NCBI RefSeq assembly: GCF_043641665.1
Contig: NC_092181.1
Span: forward strand, 22,328,463 to 22,392,462
Length of the DNA stretch: 64,000 nucleotides
Direction: 5' to 3'
DNA from: Enoplosus armatus
Lineage: Eukaryota; Chordata; Actinopteri; Centrarchiformes; Enoplosidae
Shown here: piece after piece, positions 61,073-64,000 of the stretch
Numbering within the stretch: position 1 is the first letter of the stretch
How the letters are laid out: each line of letters starts with the position of its first letter
Program-made: the position numbers and the translations under genes
The notes under the pieces: model-generated
The model's input: the letters and a program-made list of their open reading frames with translations, nothing else
Databases searched by the model: none
What the model was told of the DNA's origin: nothing

Positions 61073-61603
61073 ATCAGCGTGGACTCTGGTCCACATGAGC
61101 ATCTGCTGTACTCCACTGCTCACCCTTACCATGCACTCCATTATCCCCTAGCACAGCGTGTGTGTCCGCGCTGCAGGTGCCACATTAAGGTGATGTGTTT
61201 AATCATCAATTCAACCAAGGGACTGCCCTCTTCACACGTACACGAAACACTCTGCCTCAGGCTTTTGGGAACAGCGGGGTCAGCTGCTGGTTCAGCAGAG
61301 AAGGGACTTTTACCAAAGGCTGGAGTGTGTGTTTGACTGTGTATGTGTGTGTTAATGTTAGTAAGACAGAGCATTTAAAGGCAGAGGCTCTTTATGAGAT
61401 TGTGATTTTCAAGTTTTTAGGGAGTGGAATGTGTTCTTCTTGGTGTTTAGGGTGTTTGCAAAGTAGGTCTTCAGTGTGAGATCATGAGAGGGGGTTGATG
61501 AGACTGACTGCACAGGTGTAAGGGTTAGATTCAACAGGTGTGTGTGTGTGTGTGAGTGGCTGTAAGGAAAGGGCATTACAAGAAGCAAACTGTGATTTTG
61601 AGG
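58995..61603. other. Divergent intergenic region between chtf18 and the SLC5 gene
   Basis: The two genes are transcribed away from each other, 2.6 kb apart between start codons. The chtf18 promoter should lie in 58995-59170. A poly(A)-rich purine tract is at about 59224-59264, a 26-base poly(C) run at 60467-60492, and (TG)n tracts at about 59892-59918 and 61041-61071. No gene was recognised; an untranslated first exon of the SLC5 gene may lie in 60000-61600. Confidence 0.45.
60467..60492. repeat. 26-base poly(C) run
   Basis: An uninterrupted C homopolymer; its true length is uncertain in any assembly. The opposite strand is poly(G), which can fold as a G-quadruplex. Confidence 0.9.
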
Positions 61604-61727
61604 ATGTCTAACTCCACCACCAACTTCTACGCCCTGCCGCAGTCCTTCAGCTTCTCTGACATTATCGTCATAGCAACCTACTTTCTTCTCAACCTCGCCG
61701 TCGGCATCTGGGTGAGAGTCAGTCGTG

Positions 61728-61775
<48 letters not shown>

Positions 61776-63962
61776 TCTGCTTATGTGTGTGGATGCTCGA
61801 GCTTAACAGTCTTCTCTGTCAGTCATCATGCAGGGTGAGCAGGAATACTCTGAGCGGATATTTCTTGGCTGGACGGGACATGGCCTGGTGGCCGGTGAGT
61901 GAGTGTGTGTGTGTGTTTCTCTAATGATCTGCTCTGTTTAATGTTGTTTTTGTTTATAAAGGCCAAAGAGATGTTTCTAATTCCCGTGTGGATGATCTGC
62001 GTTTTTGATCTGTAGCTGGATGAAGCTTTTTTTCTGATAAACTGATCAAGTAGTGGCCTTGTTCCATCCAGTAAGCTTTGATGTGATGTAAATTGGTGAT
62101 ACTGATATTTGACAGCCTTGGGCATGTTCACAGGCAGACTGCTGGTAAGTTATGTTTAGCAGACTTAGCAAAAATATATATGAATCCTGTATACTTGGAA
62201 TGCAATTTAGTGGAATCCATTTTATGATTAAAAGATTTAGATTAGATTGTTACATTAAAAATATATATATATATATATGTGATAATCTTATAAAATACAA
62301 TACATTGTTGAAGAATAGATTCACTGTTCCCAAACATTTTAGGCTTGTGACCCCTTACAAAAAAAAAAGCAGTGTCTGTCTATGAGTTGTTAAGAGATCC
62401 ACCAAAGAGAGATTTGCCCTCTAAACTTCTCAGATGCAATATAGATTGTTGTTTGAGGCCCAATGAGGTAAAAGAGAAGCTCAACAAATTAGTACAAATT
62501 CTTGTACCAGAATTTCCTTTTTTTTCTTCTTTCCGGCCCCATCAATCATCTCATGACCCCTCAGATTTATCTTGTGACCCTTCGGAGGGAGCTCGACCCC
62601 TAGCTTGGGAACCACTGGACTAAACTACCTAACTCTAAATGAAGTAGTTGAAACTAGCTTCACCTCGACCAGCTACAACAGTAAACAGACTTGTACATTG
62701 TTGTATTGGTACTTTTAATCATTACTCCTATCACTGGCGTGCACAGATCGGAGCGTCTCTCTTTGCCAGTTCAGAAGGCTCAGGTTTGTTTATTGGTCTG
62801 GCTGGCACTGGAGCTGCTGGAGGCATCGCTGTCACTGGCTTTGAATGGAATGTGAGTAGACAGACACACACACACACATCCATCCAGTCAACAAAACATT
62901 ATGAGATGCTATTCTAATTTATCTATTAATAGTAACAAAACACATTATAGTCTGGAATGAAGCAGAGCTAGCCTGCTGATCCATCCACGTGTTATTTCTT
63001 TTGTGGTGTGTGGTATTAAAAGGGCTTAACTAGACAAAAACAAACTATGTGTGTAAGAAAAAACAACATACAGCTACAATAATTAATTTCCCTTTAGTAT
63101 CTGAGAAGAACTGACATTAGCATTGCAACAGCTACGTTATCTAATTACCTCTTTGAACACGGCTTTGAAAATTATTTGTGTATTTGTGTTTTAACTTCCT
63201 TCAACAGCTGCTGCAGGCAGCCCGCTGCAGGGGGCAGCAGCAGAGCATTTTAATGTCATCCAGCTGTATTAGGTGGCATACAGTACATGAAGCAGGAGTC
63301 AGTCCACAGCCACAGTACAATGGCTTGCGCATGAGCTTGCAGAGCACCTAAAGAGATAAAAGTTTTACCTCAGTTTGACCAGAGAGATTTTTCCTCCTGA
63401 GACGACTGCGGTGGACAATCAGGCCAAACCTCTGTGTCCTCTTTCTGTCTCCTTTCCTTCTTTCTCTCAGGCCACCTACGTGTTGCTGGCTCTGGCCTGG
63501 GTATTTGTGCCTGTCTACATCTCCTCAGGGGTTAGTTTGCATAAACACACACACACATATGGGTTCTTGTTAAGGTTGGTTCAGCAGGTACATTTAGGTG
63601 CCAAGGGGCATTCTCCTCCCCTACTTGAAAATTCCCCAACAGGGTGTTACACTACACACAACTGTCTTCTAATAACAAAGAACATAAATTACTTCTAAAA
63701 TGATTTCTCTTTATTGGTACATAATTCTATTAAAAACAGGGGAAGTGTGAACAAACCAGCTGCTAATTGACAGATTATACTGAGCTCCAAAAACCATCTG
63801 GAGCCTCTTAAGTTTGCCCCTTCTGTGTGTTGAAAATGTTGAAATGTGTGTGTTCAGATCGTGACAATGCCGGAGTATCTGGGCCGTCGTTTCGGAGGAG
63901 AGAGGATCAGAACCTACCTGGCGGTTCTCTCACTGCTGTTATCTATCTTCACAAAGATATCA
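61604..63962 (+). CDS. slc5a10: SLC5-family sodium/sugar cotransporter, SLC5A10-like (5' part, truncated by the window)
   Basis: Exons 61604-61711, 61823-61894, 62747-62851, 63471-63530 and 63858-63962 all lie on codon boundaries and give the first 150 residues. The start is [12 protein letters not shown] with two possible N-glycosylation sites. The following parts are typical of the Na+/glucose symporter fold: TM helix [72 protein letters not shown] and [20 protein letters not shown]. The serine-glutamate in ASSEGSGLF is as I recall for SLC5A10 (mannose/fructose transporter, SGLT5), whereas SGLT1/2 have ASNIGSGHF and SGLT4 SSNVGSGLF. About three quarters of the protein (usual length near 600) lies beyond the right edge. 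The final donor GTATGA begins at 63963. Confidence 0.85.
61737..61771. repeat. (TG)n microsatellite in SLC5 intron 1
   Basis: About 17 TG units, within the 111-bp first intron, ending about 50 bp before the exon 2 acceptor. Confidence 0.9.
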
Positions 63963-64000
63963 GTATGACGATGTCACATGAAGAAACACAACACTCTGGC

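Overview
The window is a stretch of vertebrate nuclear DNA, almost certainly from a teleost fish. The evidence is GT-AG introns, very dense (CA)n/(TG)n microsatellites, interspersed repeats of the kind seen throughout fish genomes, and five recognisable vertebrate loci. No bacterial, plasmid or viral organisation is visible. Exon models were built by hand from reading frame, splice sites and remembered protein families; no search was run.

Layout: (1) 0.9-3.7 kb, + strand: a SOCS1-like suppressor of cytokine signalling. Its SH2 domain is split by an intron, and two direct copies of a ~380-bp repeat lie on either side of its two 3' exons. (2) 6.1-38.5 kb, + strand: caskin1, a complete 22-coding-exon model of 1415 codons that keeps frame throughout (ankyrin repeats, SH3, CASK-binding motif, two SAM domains, proline-rich tail, conserved C-terminus). 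Intron 1 holds a 1.3-kb polypyrimidine array. (3) 39.4-41.6 kb, + strand: a non-coding, multi-exon snoRNA host gene. Successive introns carry copies of a SNORD60-like box C/D snoRNA, two intact and two decayed; it corresponds in position and content to human SNHG19, which also lies next to CASKIN1. (4) 42.4-46.1 kb, + strand: gng13, a 67-codon G-protein gamma subunit. (5) 46.1-59.0 kb, - strand: chtf18, a complete 22-exon, 921-codon alternative clamp-loader subunit, convergent with gng13. One of its introns contains an unexplained same-strand membrane-protein-like ORF. (6) 61.6-64.0 kb, + strand: the first five coding exons of an SLC5 sodium/sugar cotransporter, closest to SLC5A10, running off the right edge.

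The genes do not form one pathway: cytokine-signal inhibition, synaptic scaffolding, rRNA methylation, sensory and retinal G-protein signalling, sister-chromatid cohesion/replication and sugar transport. What links caskin1, the SNORD60 host, gng13 and chtf18 is conserved linkage; all four lie on human 16p13.3. The most interesting signals are the snoRNA array with birth-and-decay of copies, two frame-preserving caskin1 exons whose 3' splice sites are preceded by (TG)n tracts (one encodes the CASK-binding motif), the duplicated splice acceptor at the caskin1 SAM exon, the polypyrimidine array, and the nested ORF in chtf18.
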